Shown here piece by piece: positions 1 through 9,013 of a DNA stretch of 64,000 nucleotides. The position numbers were made by a program, and so were the translations under genes. Under the pieces are notes generated by a model. That model did no database searches and had not been told where the DNA came from. It saw nothing but the letters and a program-made list of their open reading frames with translations. Every line of letters begins with the position of its first letter. The first letter of the stretch is position 1. Where the stretch lies: the NCBI RefSeq assembly GCF_947581915.1, contig NZ_CANPWG010000065.1, positions 1-64,000 on the forward strand, given 5' to 3'. This DNA is from Candidatus Palauibacter scopulicola. GTDB taxonomy: Bacteria > Gemmatimonadota > Gemmatimonadetes > Palauibacterales > Palauibacteraceae.

Positions 1-2
1 AG

Positions 3-143
3 GGCGCCGAGGCGGCCGCGCGCGAGGGCGTCGCCATGGCCCGCGACGTCCTGGAAGCCGTGCGGCCTCACGTCGCGGGCGCCCTCGTCAGCACTCCCGG
101 AGACGCCGTCGACCGCGCCGCCGCCGTGCTGGAGGCGCCGTAG
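3..143 (+). CDS. C-terminal fragment, probably of a methylenetetrahydrofolate reductase-type protein
   Basis: Only the last 46 codons are inside the window; the frame is open from the left edge to a TAG at 141-143. The tail contains EGVAMARDVLEAVRPHVAG, followed by a proline and a last amphipathic stretch. This looks like the final helix-strand-helix of the MTHFR barrel in bifunctional homocysteine S-methyltransferase/MTHFR proteins, where an 'EGxAxAxxxLxxxRxxVxG' run is common. Identification from such a short tail is tentative. The amidase start codon follows one base after the stop, so the two genes are probably co-transcribed. Confidence 0.45.
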   Translation, partial: GAEAAAREGVAMARDVLEAVRPHVAGALVSTPGDAVDRAAAVLEAP

Positions 144-144
144 G

Positions 145-1536
145 ATGACTCGCCCGCCCATCCGTCGCGTCGCGTCGGACGTCCGCAGGGGTCGCGGCGC
201 GGCGCGCCGCGAGGCGGAGGCGGCGATCCGGCGCCAGGCGGCGAGCGATCTGGACGCCTACGTCGCCTTCGACCCCGCCGCGATCCGGGAGCGGGCCGAC
301 GCCGTCGACCGGGCCGTCGCGAAGGGCGAAGATCCCGGTCCCCTCGCCGGCGTCCTGGTATCCGTCAAGGATCTCTACGCGCTCGACGGAACCCCGCTGC
401 GGGCCGGGTCGAAGCGGCCGCTCCCGGCGTGGTCCGAGGGCTTCCTGGTCCGATCGCTGCGCCGGCTGGGCGCCGTGTTCGCCGGCAAGACCCACACGGT
501 GGAGTTCGCCTTCGGCGCCGTGGGTCTCAACCCCAACACGGGGACGCCCGTCAATCCGTGGGACCCCGCTGAACACCGGGCTCCGGGGGGGTCGTCCGCC
601 GGCGCCGGAGTGAGTCTCTGGGAGGGCTCCGCGCGCATCGCCCTCGGCTCCGACACGGGCGGCTCCATCCGCATCCCGGCGTCGGCCACCGGCGTGGTCG
701 GCATGCGGCCGACGACCGGCCGCTGGCCGACCACGGGCGTCGTCCCCCTCAGCACGACGCTCGACACGGTCGGGTTGCTCACCCATACCGCGGAGGACCT
801 TCGCCATGCCTTCCTCGCCCTCGATCCTCCGGCCGGATCCGACCGCGAGCCCGCGGGATCCCTGTCCGAGGGGATATCCGGACTGCGGATCGGGGTCCCG
901 GCATCCCGCCTGTGGACGGACGCGGAGCCCGATATCCAGGCCGTCGTTCGGGGCGCGCTCGTCGAGCTCGAGGCCGCGGGCGCGATGCTCCTCGATGTCG
1001 ATGTGCCCGAACTCGACGAAGCAGGGGAGCGCTACTTCGACGGCCGGATCGTGCAGCCGGAGTTCCTCGGGTTTCTGGAACGTGAACTGCCGGAGTGGAT
1101 TCCGCTGCTGCACTCGATCATCGGCAAGCGGCTGGGGGCGGCGGGCGAGGTGCGGGCCATCGACTACCTGGCCGCCCTTGACGCGCGCCACCGCCTGTCG
1201 GCGCGGGCCCACGCCCGACTGACGGCGGAGCGCGTGGACCTCCTGGCGACGCCCACCCTGCCGATCGCGCCGCCGCCGCTTGCCGCCCTGTCGCGCCTGG
1301 GGGCGTACCGCGATGCCAACCGCGCCATGCTCTCCGGCACGTGCCCCGCGAGTATGCTCGACATGTGCGCGATCTCCCTCCCCGCCGGACTGGACGGAGA
1401 GGGCATGCCCGTCGGTCTCCAACTGATGGGACCCTCCGGCGGGGATCTGAGGCTCCTCGCGCAGGCGGCCGTCGTGGAGGGCGTCCTCGGGACGAACCTG
1501 ACGCGACTGGGAACGCCGCCGCGGGTCCCCGCATAG
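145..1536 (+). CDS. Amidase (amidase-signature family)
   Basis: The 463-residue product has the full amidase-signature Ser-cisSer-Lys triad. The lysine is K75 in VSVKDLY, the cis-serine is in GGSSAG (around S150), and the nucleophile is S174 in DTGGSIRIPAS. Such enzymes hydrolyse amide bonds of varied small molecules, and the family does not predict the substrate. There is no signal peptide, so it should be cytoplasmic. The length is typical of stand-alone amidases. No GatB or GatC gene is adjacent, which argues against GatA. The ATG lies one base after the preceding stop, suggesting translational coupling. Confidence 0.88.
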   Translation: MTRPPIRRVASDVRRGRGAARREAEAAIRRQAASDLDAYVAFDPAAIRERADAVDRAVAKGEDPGPLAGVLVSVKDLYALDGTPLRAGSKRPLPAWSEGFLVRSLRRLGAVFAGKTHTVEFAFGAVGLNPNTGTPVNPWDPAEHRAPGGSSAGAGVSLWEGSARIALGSDTGGSIRIPASATGVVGMRPTTGRWPTTGVVPLSTTLDTVGLLTHTAEDLRHAFLALDPPAGSDREPAGSLSEGISGLRIGVPASRLWTDAEPDIQAVVRGALVELEAAGAMLLDVDVPELDEAGERYFDGRIVQPEFLGFLERELPEWIPLLHSIIGKRLGAAGEVRAIDYLAALDARHRLSARAHARLTAERVDLLATPTLPIAPPPLAALSRLGAYRDANRAMLSGTCPASMLDMCAISLPAGLDGEGMPVGLQLMGPSGGDLRLLAQAAVVEGVLGTNLTRLGTPPRVPA

Positions 1537-1578
1537 CCGGTCCGAACGCTGCGGGGCCGGACGCTGCGGGGCCGGACG

Positions 1579-2475
1579 CTAGGGAGCCGGGTCCAGTGCC
1601 TTGGGATAGGAGCCCAGGATCTTGAAGGACAACGCGCGCTCCCTGATTCGGTCCAGAGCCTCCGCTACGAAGGGGTCGGTGCGGTGTCCCTCGAAATCGA
1701 TGAGGAAGATGTACCGTCCGAGGCTGCTCTTCTCGGGGCGCGATTCGATCTTCAGCATGTTGATCCGCCGGTTCGCCAACTCGCCGAGCGCCTGGTAGAG
1801 CGTGCCCGGACCGTCCGTCGCGAAGTCGAAGCAGATCGAGGTCTTGTCCTTCCCCGTCGGCTCGTGATCCCTGGGCGCAAGCACGACGAACCGGGTGCGG
1901 TTCCCCGCGACGTCCTCGATGCGACCTTCGAGCACGAAGGCGTGGCGAACCTTGGCCGCCCGCATGCTCGATATGGCCGCCGTCCCCGGGCCGAAGACCC
2001 GCATGTCCTCCACGGCGCTCACCGTGCTCAGCGAGGCCACGGTTTCCGCTTTCGGAAGTCTGCGCGCCAGGTACTCCCGGCACTGTGCGATCGCTTGTGG
2101 GTGGGAATAGACGACCCTTATTTCGTCGAAATCGACGCCGCCCTCCGTCACCAGGCAGAGGTGGATCGGAAGGACGACTTCACACCGGATCCGAAGGTCC
2201 GTCCGGTGGACGAGGAGGTCGGTCGTCAGGGTGACGGGGCCTTCCGTGCTGTTCTCCAGCGGGACGAGCGCCTCGTCGATCTTCTCTTCCTCCGCCGCCC
2301 GCACGACGCTCTCGATGTCCCTGAACGGCACGTGATGCGCCCGCGGATCGTAACGCCGCGCCGCCTCCTCGCTGAACGTCCCGGAAGGCCCGAGGTAGCC
2401 GACCCTGGTCCGTCCGCTCCCCGTTCCCCAGATGGTCTCCGCAAGCTTCCGCGCACTACCCCGCATGGCGTTCAT
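1579..2475 (-). CDS. pheA: Prephenate dehydratase
   Basis: This enzyme converts prephenate to phenylpyruvate in phenylalanine synthesis. The N-terminal catalytic domain opens with VGYLGPSGTFSEEAA and has ENSTEGPV and the GNRTRF motif that carries the catalytic threonine. The C-terminal ACT domain, which binds phenylalanine for feedback inhibition, begins near KTSICF and holds the ESRP motif. There is no chorismate mutase domain. The start is uncertain: ATG 2475 is chosen, but ATG 2466 and an upstream TTG at 2499 are also in frame and none has a clear ribosome site. It converges on the amidase with about 40 bases between the stops. Confidence 0.9.
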   Translation of the reverse strand: MNAMRGSARKLAETIWGTGSGRTRVGYLGPSGTFSEEAARRYDPRAHHVPFRDIESVVRAAEEEKIDEALVPLENSTEGPVTLTTDLLVHRTDLRIRCEVVLPIHLCLVTEGGVDFDEIRVVYSHPQAIAQCREYLARRLPKAETVASLSTVSAVEDMRVFGPGTAAISSMRAAKVRHAFVLEGRIEDVAGNRTRFVVLAPRDHEPTGKDKTSICFDFATDGPGTLYQALGELANRRINMLKIESRPEKSSLGRYIFLIDFEGHRTDPFVAEALDRIRERALSFKILGSYPKALDPAP

Positions 2476-2618
2476 CCGGCAACATACAGTCCCACGCAAG
2501 GCCGGAGTGACCCAGGCTCCGGCGGAGGATGACGGGCCGCCTTCCCACGCCCCTCGGGCGGCGTCTATCTTCGGCGGACGATCATCCGTCCTCGTCGATC
2601 TACGCCCGGAGCCAGGCC

Positions 2619-5600
2619 ATGAACCGCATCCCGCGTCTCCTCTTTTCGCTGCTGGCGCTTTCCCTCTTCACGCCGTTCACCGGTCCCGGCCATTCGAGGC
2701 CGCTGGAGGCGCAGGAGGTCGCCCCCGGAGCGGTGACGCTCGATTCCGCGTTCCTGGCGGGCTACCGCTGGCGCAACCTGGGGCCCGACCGGGGCGGGCG
2801 TTCGATCGCCACGAGCGGGGTCGTGGGGCGTCCGCTGGAGGGCTACTTCGGCGCGACCGGCGGGGGACTGTGGAAGACGGCGGACGGGGGCGAGAACTGG
2901 TTCCCGGTCACCGACTTCAAGATCACGTCGGCGTCGGTCGGGGCGGTGGCCGTCTCCGAGACCGATCCGGACCTGGTCTTCATCGGCATGGGCGAGACCT
3001 GCATCCGCGGCAACATCATGCCGGGGGACGGCGTGTACCGGAGCCGGGACGCGGGCGAGACGTGGGAGCACGTCGGGTTCTCCGAATCCGACGCCATCGC
3101 CACGATCCGCATCCATCCCACGGATCCGAACATCGTCTATGTCGCGTCGTTCGGGAAATACAGCGTGCCGAGCGAGGAGCGGGGCCTCTTCCGAAGCACG
3201 GATGGCGGCGACACCTGGGAGCGCATCCTCTTCCGCGATGAGCGCACGGGCGCCGTGGACATCGCCATCGACCGCAACAATCCGGATGTGATCTACGTGG
3301 CCCTGTGGGAGGCCTTCCGCAAGGAGTACACGATGTCCTCCGGAGGGCCCGGAAGCGGGATGTTCAAGAGCACCGACGGGGGCGACACGTGGACGGAGAT
3401 CACGCGGAACCCCGGCATGCCGGAGTCGGGGGTCGTGGGCAAGATCGGGCTCGCCGTCTCGAGCGCCGATTCGGACCGCGTGTACGCCCTGTTCGAGCAC
3501 GCCGACGGGGGGCTGTTCAGCAGCGACGACGGCGGCGACACGTGGGAACTGATCAACGACGAGCGCCGCATCCGGCAGCGGGCCTTCTACTACACGCACG
3601 TCTATGCCGACCACTACGATCCCGACGTCGTGTACGTGCAGAACACCTCGTTCTTCCGCTCGACCGACGGCGGCGCGACGTACGAGGTCATCAACAACGG
3701 GACGCACGGGGACTTCCACGACCTCTGGATCAGCCCGGAGGATCCCGCCCACCTCGTCGTGGCGAACGACGGCGGCGGCGCGGTCAGCTTCGACACGGGA
3801 CAGCACTGGACGGACCAGGAGTTCTCGACCGCCCAGTTCTACCACGGCGTGACGACGGCCCACGTGCCCTTCCACGTCTGCGGTTCGCAGCAGGACAACT
3901 CGACGCTGTGCCTGCCGTCGGCCTGGAACGCGAACCGGTTCGGCTTCGGCCAGGCACCCGGGTTCGGCGGGGGCCAGCCCGCGAGCATCACCGAGGGCTC
4001 GATGGAGGTTGCGTACCGCGCCGGGGGCGGGGAGCCGGGCTACATCGCGCCGGACCCGAAGGACATCGACGTGTTCTTCTCGGGGACGAACAACGGACGC
4101 TACCTCGACCGCTACAACCGCCGCCTCGGCACGTCGCGCGAGGTGAACCCCTATCCCTGGTTCTACTCGGGCGAGCCGGCGAGCGAGATGGTGGAGCGCT
4201 GGCAGTGGACGTTCCCCATCATCTTCTCCCCCATCGACCCCAATGTCCTCTACACCTCCTCGAACCGGCTCTGGAGGACCACGAACGGGGGCGACGACTG
4301 GGAGGCGATCAGCGGCGACCTCACCCGCGCCGACCCCATGACGCTGGGCCATTCCGGCGGGCCGATCACCGGCGACATGAACGGGCCGGAGGTCTACGCG
4401 ACCATCTTCTCGGTCGGGCCGGGAAAGGTGGACATCGGCGTGATCTGGGCGGGGTCGGACGACGGCCTCGTACACGTGACGCGCGACGGCGGTGCGACGT
4501 GGACGGACGTGACGCCGCCGGACATGCCGGAGTTCGGGCGCGTGAGCCAGATCGACGCCTCGGCCTTCGGGGCGGGCCGAGCCTACATCTCGGTGCGGAA
4601 GCCGCTCCTCAACGACCGTTCGCCCTACATCTGGAAGACGGACGACTACGGGGCGACGTGGACGAAGATCGTGGACGGGATCCGCGATGTGGCCTACGTG
4701 CACGCGGTGCGCGAGGACCCGAACCGGGAGGGGTTGCTGTACGCCGGGACGCAGCACGGCATGTACGTGTCGTACGACGACGGGGCGAACTGGCAGGAGT
4801 TGAACCCCGGGTTCCCGGACATCCCGGTCTCGGACGTCATCGTGGAGCACAACGAACTGGCGATCGCGAGCCACGGGCGCGGGTTCTGGGTGCTCGACAA
4901 CCTGGCGCCGCTGCGGCAGGCGCGCCCCGGGCTGACGGAGGAGGCGGTCGCGCTGTTCGATCCGGCCACCGCGTACCGCTCCGCCAACGGGGCGACGCTC
5001 TCGTGGTGGTTCCGGGAGGCGCCGGAGGAGGCGCGGCTCGAGATCCTCGACGCGTCGGGGACGGTACTGCGCACCTACGAGCCGGCCCCGCGCCCCGACC
5101 CGGCCGCCGAAGGAGATTCGGCGGCCGCGGAGGGCGAGGCGGAGGGGGAGGCAGCGCCGGCCCCGGCGCGCGACCGCTGGGCGGGACCCGCGATGCCGGC
5201 CGAAGCGGGGCTCAACATGCTGCAGTGGGACCTTCGCACCGCGCCCGCCGCGACCTTCCCCGGCATGATCCTGTGGGGCGTGCGCACGATGTCGCCCGCC
5301 GTGCCGCCGGGCACGTACACCGTGCGGCTGACGGCGGACGGCGCGGAGCGGACGACGGAGATCGAGGTCGCCCGCCACCCGTGGATCGAGGACGTGACGG
5401 ACGAGGACATGGAGGAGCAGTTCGAGTTCGGGATGCGGATCCGGGCGCGGGTCAACGAGGCCAACTCGGCCGTGATCGCCATCCGGCGCGTGAAGTCGCA
5501 ACTCGACGACCGGCTCGAAGCCTCGGATGACGGACCGCTCGCGGAGGCCGCGGAGGCGCTGCGCACGGCGGCTTCGGAGGTCGAGGGGAACATCTACCAG

Positions 5601-5873
5601 GTGCGGAACCGCAGCAACCAGGATCCGTTGAACTTCCCGATCCGCGTGAACAACCGGCTCGCGAACCTGCTCTCGATGTCGGAGCGGGGCGACGGCCGGC
5701 CCGGGAGCGGGATGTACGACGTGTTCGAGATCATGGTGGCCGAACTCGAGGGCTACACGACCCGCCTCGACGAGGTATGGCGCGTCGAGCTGGCCGCCGT
5801 GAACCGCGAGCTGGAGCGCCTGGGACTCGCCCCGGTCGACCCGGCGGACGAATCGGTCGAACTCGTCTCCTGA
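2619..5873 (+). CDS. Secreted VPS10/sortilin-like beta-propeller protein (BNR/Asp-box repeats)
   Basis: The 1,084-residue product begins with a signal peptide (MNRIPRLLFSLLALSLF) followed by a mature region ending near residue 30. Many Asp-box motifs such as STDGGDTWE, DDGGDTWEL and RDGGATWTD recur through residues 50-760, as in sortilin-like ten-bladed propellers. The last 300 residues are an acidic Ala/Glu-rich linker and a helical region. Family members are often annotated as glycosyl hydrolases, but no catalytic assignment is possible from sequence. ATG 2619 is preferred to an upstream in-frame ATG at 2529 because it starts the signal peptide and has GGAG nearby. Such proteins are frequent in Gemmatimonadota and Acidobacteria. 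Confidence 0.85.
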   Translation: MNRIPRLLFSLLALSLFTPFTGPGHSRPLEAQEVAPGAVTLDSAFLAGYRWRNLGPDRGGRSIATSGVVGRPLEGYFGATGGGLWKTADGGENWFPVTDFKITSASVGAVAVSETDPDLVFIGMGETCIRGNIMPGDGVYRSRDAGETWEHVGFSESDAIATIRIHPTDPNIVYVASFGKYSVPSEERGLFRSTDGGDTWERILFRDERTGAVDIAIDRNNPDVIYVALWEAFRKEYTMSSGGPGSGMFKSTDGGDTWTEITRNPGMPESGVVGKIGLAVSSADSDRVYALFEHADGGLFSSDDGGDTWELINDERRIRQRAFYYTHVYADHYDPDVVYVQNTSFFRSTDGGATYEVINNGTHGDFHDLWISPEDPAHLVVANDGGGAVSFDTGQHWTDQEFSTAQFYHGVTTAHVPFHVCGSQQDNSTLCLPSAWNANRFGFGQAPGFGGGQPASITEGSMEVAYRAGGGEPGYIAPDPKDIDVFFSGTNNGRYLDRYNRRLGTSREVNPYPWFYSGEPASEMVERWQWTFPIIFSPIDPNVLYTSSNRLWRTTNGGDDWEAISGDLTRADPMTLGHSGGPITGDMNGPEVYATIFSVGPGKVDIGVIWAGSDDGLVHVTRDGGATWTDVTPPDMPEFGRVSQIDASAFGAGRAYISVRKPLLNDRSPYIWKTDDYGATWTKIVDGIRDVAYVHAVREDPNREGLLYAGTQHGMYVSYDDGANWQELNPGFPDIPVSDVIVEHNELAIASHGRGFWVLDNLAPLRQARPGLTEEAVALFDPATAYRSANGATLSWWFREAPEEARLEILDASGTVLRTYEPAPRPDPAAEGDSAAAEGEAEGEAAPAPARDRWAGPAMPAEAGLNMLQWDLRTAPAATFPGMILWGVRTMSPAVPPGTYTVRLTADGAERTTEIEVARHPWIEDVTDEDMEEQFEFGMRIRARVNEANSAVIAIRRVKSQLDDRLEASDDGPLAEAAEALRTAASEVEGNIYQVRNRSNQDPLNFPIRVNNRLANLLSMSERGDGRPGSGMYDVFEIMVAELEGYTTRLDEVWRVELAAVNRELERLGLAPVDPADESVELVS

Positions 5874-5881
5874 ACGGCTGA

Positions 5882-5924
5882 AGGCCCGGGGGCGACGTTC
5901 CCGCGGGAACGTCCTCCCGGGCCT
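5882..5924. terminator. Strong GC hairpin between convergent genes
   Basis: An outer arm AGGCCCGGG (5882-5890) pairs with CCCGGGCCT (5916-5924), and inside it lies a perfect palindrome ACGTTCCCGCGGGAACGT (5895-5912). It sits just after the VPS10-like gene and ahead of the convergent aldo/keto reductase stop, so it could end transcription from both sides. There is no clear T-run on the plus strand. Confidence 0.6.
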
Positions 5925-5992
5925 CCGTTCAGGCTCGAGCCGCCTGAAGCGGGCGGCTCAGCCGGCCTTCGTGTGGCCGGCCTTCGTGTGGC

Positions 5993-6952
5993 TCAGCCGG
6001 CTTCGGGGAGCTGGCTCACGTACTCGATCATGCGCGCCTGCTGGTCCTCATCCGGCAGCCGGCCCATCCCGCCGCCGAGGTTGTCCACCATGTGCTCCGC
6101 GCGGCTCGTGGCCGGCGTCACCACCGTCACGGCGGGGTGCGCGGCCGCGAACTTGATGAAGAACTGGGCCCACGAATGGGCGTCGAACTCGCTCGCCCAC
6201 TCCGGCACCTCGCGGTCTCCCACGCGCGACCAGAGTCGCGTGCGCCCGAACGGCACGTAGACGAGCACGCCGATCCGGCGCTCCGCCGCCAGCGGCAGGA
6301 TCTCTTCGGCCGCGCTCACATTGTCGACCGCATAGTCGATGCCGATGAAGTCGAGGGGATAGTCCTGCATGGCCTGAATCAGGGCCGGATACTGCCGCTT
6401 GCTCGTGCTCGTGATCCCGATGTAGCGCACGCGCTCCGCCGCCTTCAACTCCTCGAGGATCCCGACCTGTACCGGCGGATCCCCCAGGTTGTGGACCTGA
6501 ATGCAGTCGATGACGGGCACGCCGAAGTACTCGAACGAGCGCTCGATCTGGGCCCGGGCCGCCTCCGGATCCGCGGACCCGCCGCCCCGCCCGGCCACGT
6601 TCACCTTCGTCGCCCAGAAGATGCGGTCGGAGATCCCGAGCCTCCGGCAGATGTCTCCCGCCGCCCGCTCGGACGCCCCGCGCCCGTAGCTGGGTGCGGT
6701 GTCGAACACCGAGCCGCCGCCGTCCACCAGCGCCTGCATGACGCCTTCGATCTGCGTGTGGTCGTCGCTGAGCGCCACGCGCTGAAAGGTTGCCGAACTC
6801 CCGAGGCCGACGATCGGCAGTTCCTCCCCGGTGGAGGGGATCGGCCGCGTGATCATCTCCTGGCTCGCGAACGCGCGCAGGATGCGGGGGTTGAGGGAGA
6901 GGGCCGCGCCCGCGGCGGCGGTGGAACGGAGCCAGTCGCGTCGAGTGAACAT
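5993..6952 (-). CDS. Tat-exported aldo/keto reductase
   Basis: The 319-residue protein starts with a twin-arginine signal (MFTRRDWLRSTAAAGAALSL), so it should be folded with its cofactor and moved to the periplasm. The reductase barrel shows the tetrad: Asp and Tyr in FDTAPSYGRG, Lys in WATKVN and His in CIQVHNLG. The substrate is unknown. The start at 6952 is chosen because it begins the Tat signal and has GAGG upstream; the open frame continues 56 codons further without support. It is monocistronic, with the toxin-antitoxin promoter divergent upstream. Confidence 0.85.
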   Translation of the reverse strand: MFTRRDWLRSTAAAGAALSLNPRILRAFASQEMITRPIPSTGEELPIVGLGSSATFQRVALSDDHTQIEGVMQALVDGGGSVFDTAPSYGRGASERAAGDICRRLGISDRIFWATKVNVAGRGGGSADPEAARAQIERSFEYFGVPVIDCIQVHNLGDPPVQVGILEELKAAERVRYIGITSTSKRQYPALIQAMQDYPLDFIGIDYAVDNVSAAEEILPLAAERRIGVLVYVPFGRTRLWSRVGDREVPEWASEFDAHSWAQFFIKFAAAHPAVTVVTPATSRAEHMVDNLGGGMGRLPDEDQQARMIEYVSQLPEAG

Positions 6953-7100
6953 CTTCGGATCCTCGTGCTGGGGTTGTGACCGAGGCGTCAAGCGTGCCTG
7001 TACCGAGCCGACGGTCGGGTAACACCTCACGCGGCCCAACCGCTGTGCGGTCGCCCATGCCGGCTCGGGTGCCGGCATGGGCGCGGACTCGGAGAGCCAT

Positions 7101-7129
7101 TTGACCATGGTCATGACCATGGTTCTATT
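7101..7129 (+). promoter_or_regulatory. Toxin-antitoxin promoter with embedded palindromic operator
   Basis: A -35-like TTGACC (7101-7106) and a -10-like TCTATT (7124-7129) are separated by exactly 17 bases. A perfect 20-bp palindrome, ACCATGGTCATGACCATGGT, occupies 7104-7123, so it fills the spacer and overlaps the -35 box. Phd/VapB-type antitoxins normally autoregulate by binding such palindromes, so this is the probable operator for the pair beginning at 7171. The role is inferred. Confidence 0.65.
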
Positions 7130-7170
7130 GATGGCGCGTTGAGGGTGTACGACAGACTCGGAGTGGACGG

Positions 7171-7452
7171 ATGGTATCGGATCACGACCGGCCCGCGGGG
7201 CTCCCGCGGACGATCAAGGCCTCGGAGTTCAAGGCGAAATGTCTCAAGCTCATGGATGAAGTCGCCGAGACCGGCGAGGAAATCGTCATCACCAAGAACG
7301 GCCGCCCCGTGTCGAAGCTCGTGCCCTGCGAGGATCAGCCGGAGAGCTGGTTCGGGCGGGATCGAGACATCATTCGGATCCACGGCGACATCACAGGACC
7401 GATGCCCAGGGAGTGGTGGGACGACGGGGACGAAGGAGACGACCTCTTTTGA
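7171..7452 (+). CDS. Antitoxin of a Phd/YefM (VapB-like) family
   Basis: This 93-residue protein has the Phd/YefM-type DNA-binding core: TIKASEFKAKCLKLMDEV followed by EIVITKNGRPVSKLVP. The acidic, Trp-rich tail ending in DDGDEGDDLF is the part expected to wrap around and neutralise the toxin. GGAG lies a few bases before the ATG. Its TGA overlaps the toxin start in the tetranucleotide TTGA, the usual coupling that keeps antitoxin in excess. A palindromic operator lies about 50 bases upstream. Confidence 0.88.
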   Translation: MVSDHDRPAGLPRTIKASEFKAKCLKLMDEVAETGEEIVITKNGRPVSKLVPCEDQPESWFGRDRDIIRIHGDITGPMPREWWDDGDEGDDLF

Positions 7453-7847
7453 TCCTGCTCGACACGCACGTGCTGCTATGGCTCAGGAGTGGAGACCGTC
7501 GTCTGGGGCGACGCGCACGGCGGACGGTCGAGCGGGCGCTACCGCAGAGGCGCGCCGCGGTCTCGGCCATTTCCTTCTGGGAGGTTGCCATGCGCGTGCA
7601 CGCGGGGCGGCTCGATCTCTTCGCGGATCCGGAGGCGTGGCGCCGTGACCTTCTTGCTCAAGGGCTCGTCGAAGTGCCGGTGAATGGCCTTATCGGCGTA
7701 CGGGCAGGGTTGCTCCCCGGCCTGCGCGGCGACCCGGCCGATCGGCTGATCGTGGCGACGGCTCTTGAAGGACACCGACTATTGACCGCCGACGCCCACA
7801 TCCTGAGGTGGTCCGGCAGGCTGAACCGGATCGACGCGACGGAATAG
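7449..7847 (+). CDS. vapC: PIN-domain toxin (VapC family ribonuclease)
   Basis: The 132-residue product is a complete PIN domain with the four acidic metal-binding residues: D5 in LDTHVLLWL, E45 in SFWEV, D98 in DPADRLIVATA and D115 in TADAHI. VapC toxins cleave RNA, often tRNA or rRNA, using Mg2+ or Mn2+. The TTG at 7449 is chosen as start because it gives the canonical MILLDTHVLLWL N-terminus and overlaps the antitoxin stop by four bases. An upstream ATG at 7413 is in frame but would add an Arg-rich extension inside the antitoxin gene. The pair looks intact. Confidence 0.88.
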   Translation: MILLDTHVLLWLRSGDRRLGRRARRTVERALPQRRAAVSAISFWEVAMRVHAGRLDLFADPEAWRRDLLAQGLVEVPVNGLIGVRAGLLPGLRGDPADRLIVATALEGHRLLTADAHILRWSGRLNRIDATE

Positions 7848-7889
7848 GACGGATGCGCGGGGCTCCTGCTCAGGCGGCGGGTGTACGTC

Positions 7890-8801
7890 TCAGCCTGCTC
7901 CGGCCTCGAGGGCGGCGACCTCGGTCATGATGCGGTCGAACTGCGTGGCGGCGCGGTGCGGGGCAAGGTTGCACAGGTAGGCGTGCCGCGCTCCGAGTCT
8001 CCGGAGGGCGACGATCGTCTCCGCGCAGTGCCGCTCCGGCGTGACTCCGGCTTCGAAGGCCGACGCCACCGCGTCAACCGGCACCGGGAAGAAGCGGGAC
8101 AGCCGTTCCAGTACGGTCCGGCGGCCGTTCCGGTAGTAGAAGACGCCGAACGAGCCGGGAATCTCCAGGCGCTCGCGCCCCGCGCCTTCAAGCCAGCGCT
8201 CCGCCCGCCCCAGGTCGTGGTGGGAGACCACCTGCGTGAGGTAGTAGTCGGCCTCGAACTCCCGGTCCGTGGCGAAGCCGACCTGTTCGGCGATCGGGCG
8301 ATGGAGGTTGACCCAGCCGCCGAGTGACAGGCTCCGTGTCCGCTTACGGAACTTCTGCCGAAGTTGATACCCGTGGGGAACGCAGCGTTCGGCGCCCCGC
8401 ACCTTGTCTCCGCCCGTTACCGTGACGCTCTCGACGCCGCGGGCTCGCGCGCGGTCGACGTAGCGCAGGCAGTAGTCGAGCGGGTGGAGGCAGGTCAGGA
8501 AGGGAACCACCCGCCACGGTTCGACCTCGTTCGCGAGGTTGGCCGTCAGGTGCTGGAGGTTCTCCTCCTCCTCCTCGCCCACGGCGCTGTCCGTGAGCAT
8601 GAGGAAGGCGTCGCGCGCCGCGAGCCCGCGGATGGCATGGGAGAGGTCGATCCACATGTCCATCGCGCCGCCGCGCGTGAGCCCGCTTCGCGGCGGCCGT
8701 AGTTCGACCGTCATCGTCGGCGTTTCCCCGCGCAGCCGCTCCACGAACCGGCCGGAGCCCGGTTCCCGGGAGGTGTGCTGGGGAGGTGTCGTGTCGCTCA
8801 C
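7890..8801 (-). CDS. Methylenetetrahydrofolate reductase-like TIM-barrel protein
   Basis: The 303-residue protein resembles the flavin-binding barrel of MTHFR. It has a first strand TVELRPPR (compare FEFFPP), a PFLTCLHPLDY strand, VTVTGGDK where MTHFR has 'LRGDPP', and LGGWVNLH followed by EADYYLTQVV, matching 'GAdfiiTQ'. It is divergent enough that the substrate may not be methylene-THF. GTG 8801 is preferred because the residues before MTVELRPPR look family-like; ATG 8714, preceded by GGGGA, is the alternative. The DinB gene is divergent, with about 210 bases between. Confidence 0.65.
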   Translation of the reverse strand: MSDTTPPQHTSREPGSGRFVERLRGETPTMTVELRPPRSGLTRGGAMDMWIDLSHAIRGLAARDAFLMLTDSAVGEEEEENLQHLTANLANEVEPWRVVPFLTCLHPLDYCLRYVDRARARGVESVTVTGGDKVRGAERCVPHGYQLRQKFRKRTRSLSLGGWVNLHRPIAEQVGFATDREFEADYYLTQVVSHHDLGRAERWLEGAGRERLEIPGSFGVFYYRNGRRTVLERLSRFFPVPVDAVASAFEAGVTPERHCAETIVALRRLGARHAYLCNLAPHRAATQFDRIMTEVAALEAGAG

Positions 8802-9013
8802 GCCGGAAGATCTTGCCTGGTTCGTCGCTGGACAGCCCGTGGCAAACACCCCGCGGAACGGGGTTTCGGATCGAAGGAGGATGGGGTTCCGGAGTTCCGT
8901 TGCAAAGGCGGCCGTCGACGGTTCCGTTTCGAGCCGCGATCCGCTCCCGTCGGCGGCCGGTCTTCCGCGCCGGTTCGCGACGGGTTCCACGTACCACGAC
9001 CGGAGGCGTCCGG

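Noticed and set aside
2565-5501. A 978-codon minus-strand frame and long plus-strand frames inside the VPS10-like gene
   Set aside because: They are composition shadows of a real gene with a clear signal peptide and Asp-box repeats.
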